Positions 18,472 through 27,152 of a stretch of DNA of 64,000 nucleotides are shown here, in pieces. A program made the position numbers and the translations under genes. Under the pieces are notes generated by a model, which worked only from the letters and a program-made list of their open reading frames with translations, ran no database searches and was not told the DNA's origin. Where the stretch lies: assembly GCA_963835885.1 (NCBI GenBank), contig CAWIHF010000016.1, positions 1-64,000 on the forward strand. The letters are read 5' to 3'. Within the stretch, counting starts at the first letter, position 1, and every line of letters starts with the position of its first letter. Source of the DNA: Roseiarcus sp963835885. Lineage in GTDB: Bacteria > Pseudomonadota > Alphaproteobacteria > Rhizobiales > Beijerinckiaceae.

Positions 18472-19359
18472 GAAGCCGTTGGCTGGCGGCGATCGCCGTT
18501 GTTGCGCTCGCCTTCGACTTGATCATCTCTTCCGTCTACGTCGTCGGCGAGGGCGAGCAGGCGCTCGTCGTTCGGCTCGGCGCGCCGGTCGGCGTCGTCG
18601 ATCAGCCGGGCCTGAAGGTGAAGGCTCCGTTCATCGACGCGGTTTACATGACGTCGACGCGCTCGCTGCTGCTCGAGCCGCCGGTCGAGCAGGCGATCAT
18701 GGGCGACCAGAAGCGGCTCGAGGTGCAACCCTATGCGCGCTATCGCATTGTCGATCCGTTGCGCTTCTATCAGGCTGTCCGAACGCCGGAAGCAGCGAAC
18801 GCGCAGCTCGCTCAGTTCGTCAGTTCCTCCGCGCGGCGGGAGCTCGGCCAAATCCCCTTGCGCGCCCTGCTGACGGAAGAGCGAGGCCATATCCTTGACC
18901 TCATCAAAGGCGAGGTCGCGGCCAAAGCGAAGCCGCTCGGAATCGCCGTCGACGAAGTGCGTTTCCATCGCGCCGATCTGCCGTTCGAGACGAGTTCAGG
19001 CGATCTACGACCGGATGAAATCCGAACGGCAACGCGAGGCGAAGGAACTGCGGGCCCAGGGCTTCGAATGGGCGCAGCAGATCCAGGCGCGCGCCGATCG
19101 AGAACGCACCGTCCTCCTCTCCGAGGCGCAGCGCGCGGCGACGCTCGCGCGCGGGGAGGGTGACGCGGAAGCGAACAAGACTTTGGCGGACGCCTTTTCG
19201 AAGGATCCGCAGTTCTATTCCATGTATCGGTCTCTGCAGACCTACAAGGGCGCGCTTGCGAATTCCGCTCCGACGATGATCGTCAGCCCGGACGCGGACT
19301 TCATGCGGCTCCTCAAGGCCGGTCCTCAGGCGCCGGCCTCCGACAGCCCCAGACCCTGA
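18468..19359 (+). CDS. hflC: FtsH protease modulator HflC (one frameshift)
   Basis: HflC is the partner of HflK. It starts MRSRWLAAIAVVALAFDLII, a single membrane anchor, then VVGEGEQALVVRLG and an SPFH domain with VDEVRFHRADLPFET. At about 18998 the frame changes. The protein continues QAIYDRMKSERQREAKELRA, EANKTLADAFSKDPQFYSMYRSL and MIVSPDADFMRLLK. The region is a multiple of three plus one, so removing a single base restores 296 residues. Conservation on both sides of the shift favours a sequencing error. It overlaps hflK by four bases. Confidence 0.9.
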
Positions 19360-19442
19360 GATCGCCGAGTGGAGGCCGCATCATTCGTCGCCCCGATCGG
19401 GGATCCCGTACCAGGCGGATTTGAGCCTTTGGACCGGCGGAC

Positions 19443-20432
19443 ATGATCGACGCCGTCGGTTGGCTTTTTCTGCTGCTGCAGATTTTCTTCGTCGACCTGC
19501 TGCTTGGCGCAGACAACGCAATCGTCATCGCGCTCGCCTGCCGGCGGTTGCCGCCCGAGGACACGCGTCGCGCGGTCCTTCTCGGCGCGGCCGGCGCGAT
19601 CGTGCTCAGGCTCGTCATGATCCTGTTCGCCAACACCTTGCTCGGCGTGCCGCTGGTCAAGATCGTGGGGGCATGGATGCTCGTCGTCATTGCGCTCAAC
19701 GTGAAAGCTCAAAAAGGCGATGACGATGGAGGGGCGGTCAGGAGCGCCGGACTCGCGGGCGACCTGCTGTCCGCAGCCGCCGTCATCATGCTCGCCGACG
19801 CAACGATGAGCCTGGACAACGTCGTCGCTCTCGCGGCGATCGCCGGCGACAACTTCTGGCTGCTGGCCGTCGGGATTCTCATCAGCATCCCCATTATCGC
19901 CTATGGCGCTCTCATCCTGACCGCGCTTATCCGTCGCGCGCCCGAAATTATTACCGTCGGCGCGGCGTTTCTTGGCTGGATCGCCGGAGGAATGGCGGTG
20001 TCCGACCCGCTTGTCGCGGGCTGGGTGCAGGCGGAAGCGCCCGCGCTGGCGATTTTTGCCCCTGCCCTCGTCGCCCTCTTCGTACTCTCCGCCGGACAAC
20101 GCACGAATGCGAGTGAGGCCCTCGCGCGGATTCGTCCAAGCCGGTCGGTGGCCCGCGTTCGGACCGAGAGGCCATCGCCCCAAATTCGTTCGATCGCGAT
20201 CCCCCGCACGGCGCCTCTGTCGACGCCGACGGGCCCCGAACCTCGGCAGCCGAGCGTCCCAGAACGCGCCGGACCGCTCGAAGACCGTTCGCCGACTTTT
20301 GCGGTCGACGGGCCGGCCGCGTCCGCGCAAGGATGGACGGAGGAGCGGGTCGTCGTCGCAGGCTTCGTCCTGCTCGCCCTCATCGCGGGCCTGATCATCT
20401 TCATCGCCTCTTTCTTCGACAGCCTCACGTGA
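19443..20432 (+). CDS. TerC/YjbE-family integral membrane protein
   Basis: The 329-residue protein has an N-terminal TerC domain (about 1-225) with about seven membrane helices and the two family signatures VDLLLGADNAIVIALA and ADATMSLDNVVALAAIAG, whose Asp and Asn residues face the membrane. A polar linker of about 90 residues rich in Pro/Arg/Ser follows, then one further helix at the C-terminus. TerC relatives export manganese or other metals; the substrate here is not known. The long linker plus last helix is unusual. It follows hflC by 83 bases. Confidence 0.85.
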   Translation: MIDAVGWLFLLLQIFFVDLLLGADNAIVIALACRRLPPEDTRRAVLLGAAGAIVLRLVMILFANTLLGVPLVKIVGAWMLVVIALNVKAQKGDDDGGAVRSAGLAGDLLSAAAVIMLADATMSLDNVVALAAIAGDNFWLLAVGILISIPIIAYGALILTALIRRAPEIITVGAAFLGWIAGGMAVSDPLVAGWVQAEAPALAIFAPALVALFVLSAGQRTNASEALARIRPSRSVARVRTERPSPQIRSIAIPRTAPLSTPTGPEPRQPSVPERAGPLEDRSPTFAVDGPAASAQGWTEERVVVAGFVLLALIAGLIIFIASFFDSLT

Positions 20433-20466
20433 GGCAGGCGGCTCGGGTCCCGAGCGGAGGGAGACC

Positions 20467-21444
20467 ATGACGCAAGAGCATCCCGCCAACGAGCCGCCGC
20501 GCGCGCCAAGACGCAGCGAGCGCCTGCGCCAACGCGCCGCATGGATGTATTTTGTCGAGGAGATGACGCAGAGCGCCATCGCCGATGCTCTCGGCGTCGG
20601 CCGGGTGACGGTCGTACGAATGCTGGCCGAGGCCAAGGCGCTGGGCGAGGTGCGCATCGCGCTTTCGCGCGAACATGCCGAACTCGGCGGACTTGAAGCG
20701 GCGCTGTGCAAGGCGCACGGCTTCGACGAAGCGATGGTCGCCCCGCTGTCCGCGCCGGCGGCTGATCCGACCGCACCGATCGGCGCGGCGCTCGGCGACT
20801 ATGTCTCCTCGATCTTGCGCAACGACATGAAGATCGGCCTCGGCTGGGGCCGAACTTTGAACCGCTCGCTGGAGTACCTGCGCGAGCGCTCCCTGCGCGG
20901 CCTCAGCGTCGTCTCGCTCGTCGGCGGGGTGACGCACTTCGCGCACGCCAATCCGACCGAGTTCCCCTCCGCCTTCGCGCGCGCCTTCAACGCCGACTGC
21001 TATCTCATTCCGGCGCCGGCGCTCGTCGACAGTCCCGTCACCAAGGCCGCGTTGATCGAACGTTGCGGACTGGGGGCAGTGTACGCTTTCGCAGAAGCGC
21101 TCGACGCCATCGTGGTCAGCGTCGGCTCGCTTGGGGGAGAATCGACGATCGCGCGCTTCGAGCTCATCGGCGAGGCCGAGCGGCGCCTGATGCGCGAATT
21201 CGGCGGGGTCGGCGAGCTCCTGTGCAACGTTTTCGACCATGAGGGCCGGATCATCGACCACCCGCTCAACCAACGGGTGATGTCGGTGCCGATGGAGGCC
21301 GCGCGCGCTTCCCCGATCCGCGTACTCGCCGCCGGCGGCGCCGACAAGCTCGCCGCGATCGAAGGAGCGATCAAGCTCTTGAAACCGACCACGCTGGTGA
21401 CAGACGAGGCGACCGCGCGGAAGCTGACGGCCGGATTGATCTAA
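20467..21444 (+). CDS. SorC-family sugar-binding transcriptional regulator
   Basis: The 325-residue protein has an N-terminal helix-turn-helix (about 20-65: EEMTQSAIADALGVGRVTVVRML) and a SorC/DeoR C-terminal sugar-phosphate-binding domain with GLGWGRTLNRSLEYL, LSVVSLVGGVTH, DAIVVSVGSLGG and RVLAAGGADKLAAIEGAI. Such regulators respond to phosphorylated sugars and control adjacent sugar operons, but none is adjacent here. The ATG has a strong GGAGGGAG site. It is the last chromosomal-type gene before the island boundary at 21549. Confidence 0.9.
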   Translation: MTQEHPANEPPRAPRRSERLRQRAAWMYFVEEMTQSAIADALGVGRVTVVRMLAEAKALGEVRIALSREHAELGGLEAALCKAHGFDEAMVAPLSAPAADPTAPIGAALGDYVSSILRNDMKIGLGWGRTLNRSLEYLRERSLRGLSVVSLVGGVTHFAHANPTEFPSAFARAFNADCYLIPAPALVDSPVTKAALIERCGLGAVYAFAEALDAIVVSVGSLGGESTIARFELIGEAERRLMREFGGVGELLCNVFDHEGRIIDHPLNQRVMSVPMEAARASPIRVLAAGGADKLAAIEGAIKLLKPTTLVTDEATARKLTAGLI

Positions 21445-21548
21445 GAGCAGTATCCGATTCGGATGCGCCAAATCTGGATATTAAACTATTGATGTTTAAA
21501 ACGATTTGGTACTAGTGCTTGATTCATTCGGTTCGGATACGGCTCTAA

Positions 21549-21561
21549 GAGCCTGACCCAA
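21549..21561 (+). repeat. Left terminal inverted repeat of the island
   Basis: GAGCCTGACCCAA, a perfect inverse of 28835-28847, with TAA immediately to its left. From here to 21790 no gene is seen. Confidence 0.7.
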
Positions 21562-21860
21562 AAGTCTAGCAGTTCATCTGACATTTGGCGCCTGAACGCA
21601 CGTCACTACGGGACGTCCGAAATCCTTCACCTTTGCTGCCCTTCCAGACCGGTCCCATGAACGGCCGGAGTGCGTAGAGTAGGAGTGTGGCGCGGTGGCT
21701 GTAGGTCGAGCATATCGGTTTGCCGCCCCTTTCGTCTGGCGGTGCCTTAGTGGCTTGACCATGGCTCCGTTTCCACACCCCCCTCATCGGTAGGGTCGAG
21801 GACTGGCGCGCCGGCAAGGCCAAGGCGTCCTGGCCGGGCCACGTTTCCAGCCCCCTCCAC

Positions 21861-21894
21861 GTCGCACGCAGCATGCGGATTTCCCGCACTGCGC
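21861..21894 (-). ncRNA. Group II intron 1 domain V
   Basis: On the minus strand GCGCAGTGCGG-GAAA-TCCGCATGCTGCG forms the two-part stem with GAAA tetraloop and internal bulge that define domain V, the catalytic core. It lies 38 bases past the maturase stop, as expected. Confidence 0.75.
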
Positions 21895-21931
21895 GCCCCC
21901 ATTTGCTTCGCCTCAAGGCTTATGGGACCTA

Positions 21932-23230
21932 TCACGCTGGGGCGGCTTTCGGTCCGTCGCGTCGCACTCGATAGCCGTTGAACAGCTTCAGCGTGTCGTA
22001 CAGCCACGGCCTACTCCACTGCTCCCAGCCGAAGCCCTTTCGTTTCCGGGCGTGCGCCATGTGGCGCCTGACCTTCTTCTCTACCCAGTCTTTGATGTAG
22101 CCGAAGCACTCGCTGGAGTGCCCGACCGCGAAGTAGTTCACCCACCCCCGAAGCATCGGATTGATCAGACTGATGACCCTGTCAATCGGCTGCGACCGGT
22201 GTCGGCGGAACACTTCCTTGACCGCCCGCAGAAGCGCCGTCCGCTTTTTGAGCTTGGGCGTATATTGCGGCTGCATCGCTCCGCGCAGACTGCGGAGGTA
22301 GCGGAAGTCGAACCCCAGAAAGCCGAAGCTTTCACCTCGTTCCAGGTCGACCGTGCGGCTCTTTTCATCATTGATTTCAACCTGCAGCTTGGCGAACTCC
22401 TCCCGCAGTCGTTTGGTCACGGCACCGACCAGCCAGTCATGACGTATGTAGGCGTCTATCAAGACCACCAGGTCGTCAGCGAACCGCGCGTATTCGACGT
22501 AGGTGTACTTGCCGTTGCGGGTGACTTCCCGCGCTCGCTCCAGCATCTTGTCCACCTCATTGAGGTAGAGATTACTGAGCAAGGGCGAGATCACACCGCC
22601 CTGCGGAACGCCCCGCTTGCCAGAGGCTTTCAGCATAATCTTCAGGAGATGCATGATGTCCGCGTCGTCAATCCTTCGAGCCACTTTCTCCAACAGCCGG
22701 TCATGCCGGACGTTGTCAAAATAGGCCCGCAGATCAAAGTCGAGAACCCGCGTCTTCCGGTGGACTATTGCTTCAGCCACCCGCTTGAGCGCGTCATGTG
22801 CTGTCCGTTTGGGCCGATATCCAAACGATCCCGGTTGGAAGTCTGCCTCAAAGACAGGTTCGAGTATGAGCTTGAGCGCCCCTTGCACCACTCGGTCGCG
22901 AATCGCGGGAATGGAAAGGACGCGGACTTTGCCCCCGTCCTTCGGTATCTCGTGCTTCCGGGCCGGAAGTGGTTGGTAGGTGCGCCCGGTCAGTTCGTCC
23001 CGTAGCTGCGCGAGGAGAGCGTCTACGCCTTGCGCTTCAATGGCTTCGAACGTGACCCCGTCTACCCCCGGAGCCCCATCGTTCGCTTTGGCCATGTCGT
23101 ACGCTGTGCGTAGGGTCTCCATCTTGCAGACGTGGACGTGTAGACCCCAGAAACGCCAGGACGGTTCAGCCTTCGCCTTGACGTATAGTCTCCGCCTCAG
23201 GTCCTGCAAATCGATGGACGTCTTTGTCAT
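21932..23230 (-). CDS. ltrA: Group II intron reverse transcriptase/maturase (intron 1)
   Basis: The 432-residue protein starts MTKTSIDLQDLRRRLYVKAK after an AAGGAAGG site. RT blocks are clear: GAPGVDGVTFEAIE, VRVLSIPAIRDRVVQGALKL, FGYRPKRTAHDAL, VLDFDLRAYFDNVRHD, GVPQGGVISPLLSNLYLNEVD and YARFADDLVVL (the catalytic FADD). The maturase domain GWVNYFAVGHSSECFGYIKD follows, with no HNH endonuclease. It promotes splicing and retrohoming of its own intron. It appears intact, so the intron may still be mobile. Confidence 0.93.
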   Translation of the reverse strand: MTKTSIDLQDLRRRLYVKAKAEPSWRFWGLHVHVCKMETLRTAYDMAKANDGAPGVDGVTFEAIEAQGVDALLAQLRDELTGRTYQPLPARKHEIPKDGGKVRVLSIPAIRDRVVQGALKLILEPVFEADFQPGSFGYRPKRTAHDALKRVAEAIVHRKTRVLDFDLRAYFDNVRHDRLLEKVARRIDDADIMHLLKIMLKASGKRGVPQGGVISPLLSNLYLNEVDKMLERAREVTRNGKYTYVEYARFADDLVVLIDAYIRHDWLVGAVTKRLREEFAKLQVEINDEKSRTVDLERGESFGFLGFDFRYLRSLRGAMQPQYTPKLKKRTALLRAVKEVFRRHRSQPIDRVISLINPMLRGWVNYFAVGHSSECFGYIKDWVEKKVRRHMAHARKRKGFGWEQWSRPWLYDTLKLFNGYRVRRDGPKAAPA

Positions 23231-23739
23231 CTCGTCCTTGCCTTCCTTACGTTGGAGACGTTGCAAATGGCAGGGTCCCTTGGCTCCACGGACATTACTC
23301 CGCTTCCTCGCTACTACGGACCCAGCCGCCACCCTCTCGTCTTCGGCCGACTTCCCGGTGTGCCCGGTTATACGACCTACCTTGCTCCGACGGTTTCTCG
23401 CCGGGACGAGGAGGGCTTCTCCAGTTGCTCAGCATGTCCTTGTCACCGTGCTGTCGCTTCCACCCCGCCGAGATAAACAGCCGTATCGGTCAGTGTTCGG
23501 CTGCCCACGCCGCCTTCGCCCTTCGGTTGCGGGCTCGGCTCTCGGATTTACGCACTTTCGAGGCCACAACGCGTTTACTGTTATTACGGCCCGATAACTC
23601 GTGATCTCCCCAGGGAGATCTTGTCGATAGGCTTCGAAGGTTCTGTTTCCATCTCCTCCGCTATCCAAACTACAGGGCTCTGACTTCTACCCCGGCAGGT
23701 CTGTCTCCTGCTGAACATGCCAGCCTTCGCTGGACACAC

Positions 23740-23771
23740 AACCGGACAGGCAGATTTCCTGCATCCGGCTC
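23740..23771 (-). ncRNA. Group II intron 2 domain V
   Basis: Minus-strand GAGCCGGATGCAGG-AAA-TCTGCCTGTCCGGTT is a canonical domain V hairpin beginning GAGCC. It starts only about 12 bases after the maturase stop, a compact layout. Confidence 0.75.
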
Positions 23772-23783
23772 TCGGACAAGACC

Positions 23784-25115
23784 TCACGCCTTCGTCCACG
23801 GCACGTCGTGCCCAAGCCGGGTCAGGCGTACGAGCCCGAAGTGCCCGTAGAGGTGCGAGAGTGGATAGCTCCCGCCCCTTCGTCGCCCGACTTTGTGCTT
23901 GAAGCGCAACCACCGGCGCAACCGCATCGCCGCGTAGGCATCGAGCGCCCGATACGCCTTGCTGAAGGCGCCTACCGAAAAGTAGTTCGCCCACCCGCGC
24001 AGCGTCCGGTTCACTTTGCCCACCAGCGTTGTGGTCTCTTGCCATGTGCATGATCGCTCGGTCAGCACGTGGATCTTCTCGACCGCGCGCTGGACACTCT
24101 TCTTTGAGGGTCGGTAGCCGATACGGGCCTTGCCGGTCCTCGCCGAATACATCCGCCCGAACGTGTAGCCCAGGAAGTCGAACTCGCCCTCCGGCACTTT
24201 GCAGATGCGCGTCTTCTCCTCGTTCACCGTGAGCTTCAGCTTGCCCATGATCTCTCGCAGTCGTTGCAAGGCTTCTTCGCCTTTGCCCCTTCCGCACAGG
24301 ATCACGAGGTCGTCGGCGTAGGTCACGAGCCGTGAGCCGAGGCTTCGCTCCAGCCCGAGCATCTTCCAGCCCATCACGAACCGGCGCATGTAGATATTTG
24401 CCAGCAGCGGTGAGATGGGTGAGCCCTGCGGAATGCCGCGTCGCTTGTCCCGCGCTTCGGTCGTACGTGTCTTCCGACCCCGATCGTCGGTCTCTTCCAC
24501 GGGGCAGTCCAGCCACATCTTGATCAGATGAAGCACGCGCCGATCGACGATCCGACGCGCTGCCGACTTGAGAAGCTCGGCATGGGGAATGCTCCCGAAG
24601 TAGTCCGCGAGGTCGGCGTCCACCACGTCCGGATGGCCGCGAAACAGCACTTCCTCCACCTCGACCACCGCCTGTTGGGCGTTTCGCCCGGGACGGTAGG
24701 CATAGAGTTCCGAGGGAAGGTCGGCCTCGAAGATCGGCTCCAGCACCAGCATTGCTGCCGTCATGCAGACCCGATCCCGCAAGGTCGAGATGCCCAGCGG
24801 CCTGAGTTTGCCGTTGGCCTTCGGTATGTACACGCGTCTGATGGGTTCCGGTCGGTAAGTCTCCTGCCTGAGCGCAAGCGCCAGTTCCCCCAGCCATCGC
24901 TCGACCCCATACGCCTCGACCGCCTCGAAGTCCTGACGGTCCACCCCCGGCGCGCCCTTGTTGGAGCGGCACTGAGCGTAGGCGTGCGCCAGGATGTCTT
25001 CGCGGCTGATCTTGTCGTAGAGGGCGTAGAAGCGATAGCCGGGTTCAGCCTTCGCTTTCGCGTGCAACGCCGTCTGCAGTTTCTGAACGCTATCCGGAGT
25101 TGATAGGTTGCCCAA
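23784..25115 (-). CDS. ltrA: Group II intron reverse transcriptase/maturase (intron 2)
   Basis: The 443-residue RT has GAPGVDRQDFEAVEAYG, LRPLGISTLRDRVCMTAAML, AYRPGRNAQQAVVEVEEVL, VVDADLADYFGSIPH, GIPQGSPISPLLANIYMRRF and the catalytic VTYADDLVIL. The X/maturase domain with LRGWANYFSVGAFSKAYRAL ends the protein; no endonuclease domain is seen. It is only distantly similar to the neighbouring RT in both protein and domain V, so the two introns are separate arrivals. No lesion is visible. Confidence 0.93.
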   Translation of the reverse strand: MGNLSTPDSVQKLQTALHAKAKAEPGYRFYALYDKISREDILAHAYAQCRSNKGAPGVDRQDFEAVEAYGVERWLGELALALRQETYRPEPIRRVYIPKANGKLRPLGISTLRDRVCMTAAMLVLEPIFEADLPSELYAYRPGRNAQQAVVEVEEVLFRGHPDVVDADLADYFGSIPHAELLKSAARRIVDRRVLHLIKMWLDCPVEETDDRGRKTRTTEARDKRRGIPQGSPISPLLANIYMRRFVMGWKMLGLERSLGSRLVTYADDLVILCGRGKGEEALQRLREIMGKLKLTVNEEKTRICKVPEGEFDFLGYTFGRMYSARTGKARIGYRPSKKSVQRAVEKIHVLTERSCTWQETTTLVGKVNRTLRGWANYFSVGAFSKAYRALDAYAAMRLRRWLRFKHKVGRRRGGSYPLSHLYGHFGLVRLTRLGHDVPWTKA

Positions 25116-25866
25116 TCTCCAGGTCCTTCACCACGTCTCACGTTTGTCTTGAACTGAGGCCCCTTCCCTCCACCGGCGTTACCCGGCTTCAGCGGTACTG
25201 CAAGCCTCTCCGCCACCCATGAGCGCCCGGCCTGTCCCTCGCGGGCGTCCGGTTGGTCATCCCTGACCACGCCATGGGGCTTCCCGTGTTGCGTACGCTT
25301 TCCTTCATGTACGTGCCGCCGCCAGTACCCCGGTGCAGCGACTGGGTGTCGTCTTCGCTCGTCTCACCCAGCCGTATCAGCCTTCCCCGAAATTGCGGTC
25401 GGGTCGGCCTGCACATCGTCCTTTTCGAGGCTTGCTCGGCGTTCACTCGGGTTGAGGCCCGCACACTCGCGCCGTCACCTATATGTGACGCGCTATACCG
25501 AAGGCTTCAGCCATTTCGTTACCTCCATGACTGCTCCGGTTGCTTCCGGCTGGAGCGTTCGCCGGGTGGGGCTCTCACCCACTGGAAAGCGCCGCCTTCT
25601 CACGGCGCACGCAAATAGCGGACATTCCCCGACGGTGTGTCGAATGCGTAGAGGCGACGTTCGGACATTCGCTCGGGGCTGCTTTCTGCCAGACGCGTTT
25701 GCGCTCGATAAACAATAGCACGGCTCTAACGGGTTTTCGTGCTAACCTGATTGGCGCACGAGGGCCCGCCATGACCGAAACCCGGAGCAACTGCTCGAAC
25801 TGTTGCGCGAGCGGTGGCGCGCGGCGTAGCCGCTGGAGCCGCAAACGCCCCGATCGCCGCTTCCGG

Positions 25867-26139
25867 CTATGCGGGAGCCATTGCATCGAACAGGGCGAAG
25901 GGCGTATCCGCGACCGGCGGTTGGTATCCACAGCCCGTGGGCGTCGGAAAGCGACGATGGTACGTGACTATCTTCTCCCACGAAAGACCCAGGTCGCGAA
26001 GTATTTCAACCGAGCGCCGTGGTAAGTCCCTGTCAGGCCGATCGACCATGCCGAACATCGTCACCCACCCGTTTTCCACCTCGACCTTCGGGGTTTTCAG
26101 CGACACCGGTCGTCGATGAACGACAACGTAACCACTCAT
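25867..26139 (-). CDS. Small protein of unknown function with FNR/FixK-type promoter
   Basis: The 90-residue protein starts MSGYVVVHRRPVSLKTPKVE after a very strong AGGAGGTGGACA ribosome site. It contains VENGWVTMFGMVDRPDRDLP, KIVTYHRRFPTPTGCGYQPP and ends DTPFALFDAMAPA. I do not recognise the family; there is no signal or membrane segment. A perfect FNR/FixK box and a TATGAG -10-like element lie upstream at class II spacing, so expression at low oxygen is inferred. The upstream signals make it a real gene despite its size, possibly truncated at its 3' side. Confidence 0.6.
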   Translation of the reverse strand: MSGYVVVHRRPVSLKTPKVEVENGWVTMFGMVDRPDRDLPRRSVEILRDLGLSWEKIVTYHRRFPTPTGCGYQPPVADTPFALFDAMAPA

Positions 26140-26208
26140 TGTCCACCTCCTCGGTCCCGACCCCCTTCCATTTGCTTAAATCTCATACACAATGTGTCAG
26201 ACTTTAGT

Positions 26209-26222
26209 TTGATGCGGATCAA
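26209..26222 (-). promoter_or_regulatory. FNR/FixK-type box (TTGAT-N4-ATCAA)
   Basis: TTGATGCGGATCAA is a perfect palindromic match to the FNR/FixK consensus. Its centre lies about 76 bases before the ATG at 26139. With a -10-like TATGAG at 26187-26182 it would sit close to -41.5, the class II activator position. Confidence 0.7.
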
Positions 26223-26234
26223 TCCGACGCGCTA

Positions 26235-26408
26235 TCGTCAGGATCAGCCGGCCGGTCATGGTTGAAAGCCTACGCTGAGCGCAACGCCGCCATAGTCCCC
26301 CTCGCCAAGAAACTGGCCCGCTATCCCATCAACGGGCGCAAGCGGTCATTGCGCGAGATCGCGGCCGAACTCGAAGCGCAAGGCCACCGACGGCGGTCGC
26401 CCGAATGA
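26235..26408 (+). pseudogene. Serine-recombinase C-terminal fragment
   Basis: The open stretch reads KAYAERNAAIVPLAKKLARY followed by GRKRSLREIAAELEAQGHRRRSPE and a stop. SLREIAAELEAQGH is typical of the region linking the catalytic and DNA-binding parts of resolvase/invertase-type site-specific recombinases. No start codon or catalytic domain precedes it. It is a remnant of past mobile-element activity. Confidence 0.6.
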
Positions 26409-26552
26409 TCCGCAGCAAAACATAGGGGGCGAGAGGGGTGGTAGAGGCGTCTGCCCCCACACCTGGGTCAAGATCGCCTGACCAGATTGGCCTGAAAAAA
26501 ACAGAAATTTGGCCCCGGAAAGCAAGACGCGGGGCGGCGAACGGCGTGCAAA

Positions 26553-26959
26553 TTGACCACGAAAATCGATCAGCGCTTCCGTAATGAGGCGCGTAGGGCC
26601 GCTGATCGTTGTCTGGCGCTTGTGCAGCGCGGGAGCGCTTCGGTGTGGGGGGTTTTGACCGACCGGATTCGGATCGGAGGAGGTGGGCTCATCGCGCCCG
26701 CGATGATGGTCGCGGCTGCGTTCTTCGGCGGCGGAACGTCCGCTTCGGCCGAGAGCATCGGCGGGGCGGAGGTCGTCGTCAACGAAGTGAAGGGCAATCT
26801 CGCGGCGGGACGGCTGGTTGCTGTGCTTCGGGGCGACGAGAAGAAGGCGTTCGAACGGAAGCCGACAGCAGCGCGAAACTGGTGCTCCGCGACAACACGG
26901 TCTTGACTGTCTACTACGGAGACGATTCCATCAAAAACCACGGGAGACGTACGTCTTGA
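26553..26959 (+). pseudogene. FecR-domain protein, frameshifted and truncated
   Basis: The first frame gives a hydrophobic export-like segment (APAMMVAAAFFGGGTSASA) and ESIGGAEVVVNEVKGNLAAG. After a frame change near 26865 it continues ADSSAKLVLRDNTVLTVYYGDDS, which matches the FecR domain pattern in which a conserved Asn/Thr block follows SAKLVL. It stops early at 26959, well short of a complete FecR domain. FecR-like proteins sense signals in the periplasm; this one is probably dead. The 26960-27152 gap holds only a possible promoter (TATAAC). Confidence 0.6.
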
Positions 26960-27152
26960 TGATGACAAAAACCGAACTTACGATGCTCCCCATGTCGCTC
27001 CCAGAGGCTTGGACGCCAAGAGGCGGCCGTGCTGACCATAAGGCTGCCAAGAACCGTCGAAGGGGGCAATCTCGCCTTCGGCGCGGCCTTTATCTGGCGG
27101 ATGTCGGTATAACAGTGGCCAATCCCAATCTTGGACGTGACAGAGGTGTGTG

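Larger units (their letters stand above)
21790..23555 (-). mobile_element. Group II intron 1 (approximate borders)
   Basis: The 5' border is placed at the GTGCG motif whose first base is 23555 on the minus strand. A structured 320-base leader follows, then the maturase gene, then domain V at 21861-21894. The 3' border is uncertain and lies a few tens of bases past domain V. The leader contains segments such as GTAGTAGCGAGGAAGCGG typical of group II domain I-IV regions. The intron is about 1.75 kb. Confidence 0.6.
23690..25610 (-). mobile_element. Group II intron 2 (approximate borders)
   Basis: The 5' border is placed at GTGCGCCGTGAGAAGG beginning at 25610 on the minus strand. A leader of about 490 bases precedes the maturase gene, and domain V is at 23740-23771. 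The 3' end is not resolved. Same orientation as intron 1 and separated from it by about 100 bases, so they lie in tandem. Confidence 0.6.

Noticed and set aside
19360..19442. A manganese (yybP-ykoY) riboswitch before the TerC gene
   Set aside because: TerC genes are often controlled this way, but the 83-base leader lacks a convincing match to the conserved core.
23584..24972. A long minus-strand frame overlapping intron 2's maturase
   Set aside because: It is the neighbouring frame of the RT gene; no RT motifs in this frame.
25742..25830. A tyrosine-recombinase fragment (LLELLRERWRAA)
   Set aside because: A dozen residues resemble integrase-type proteins linked to IS91, but the frame stops at once and nothing else supports it.
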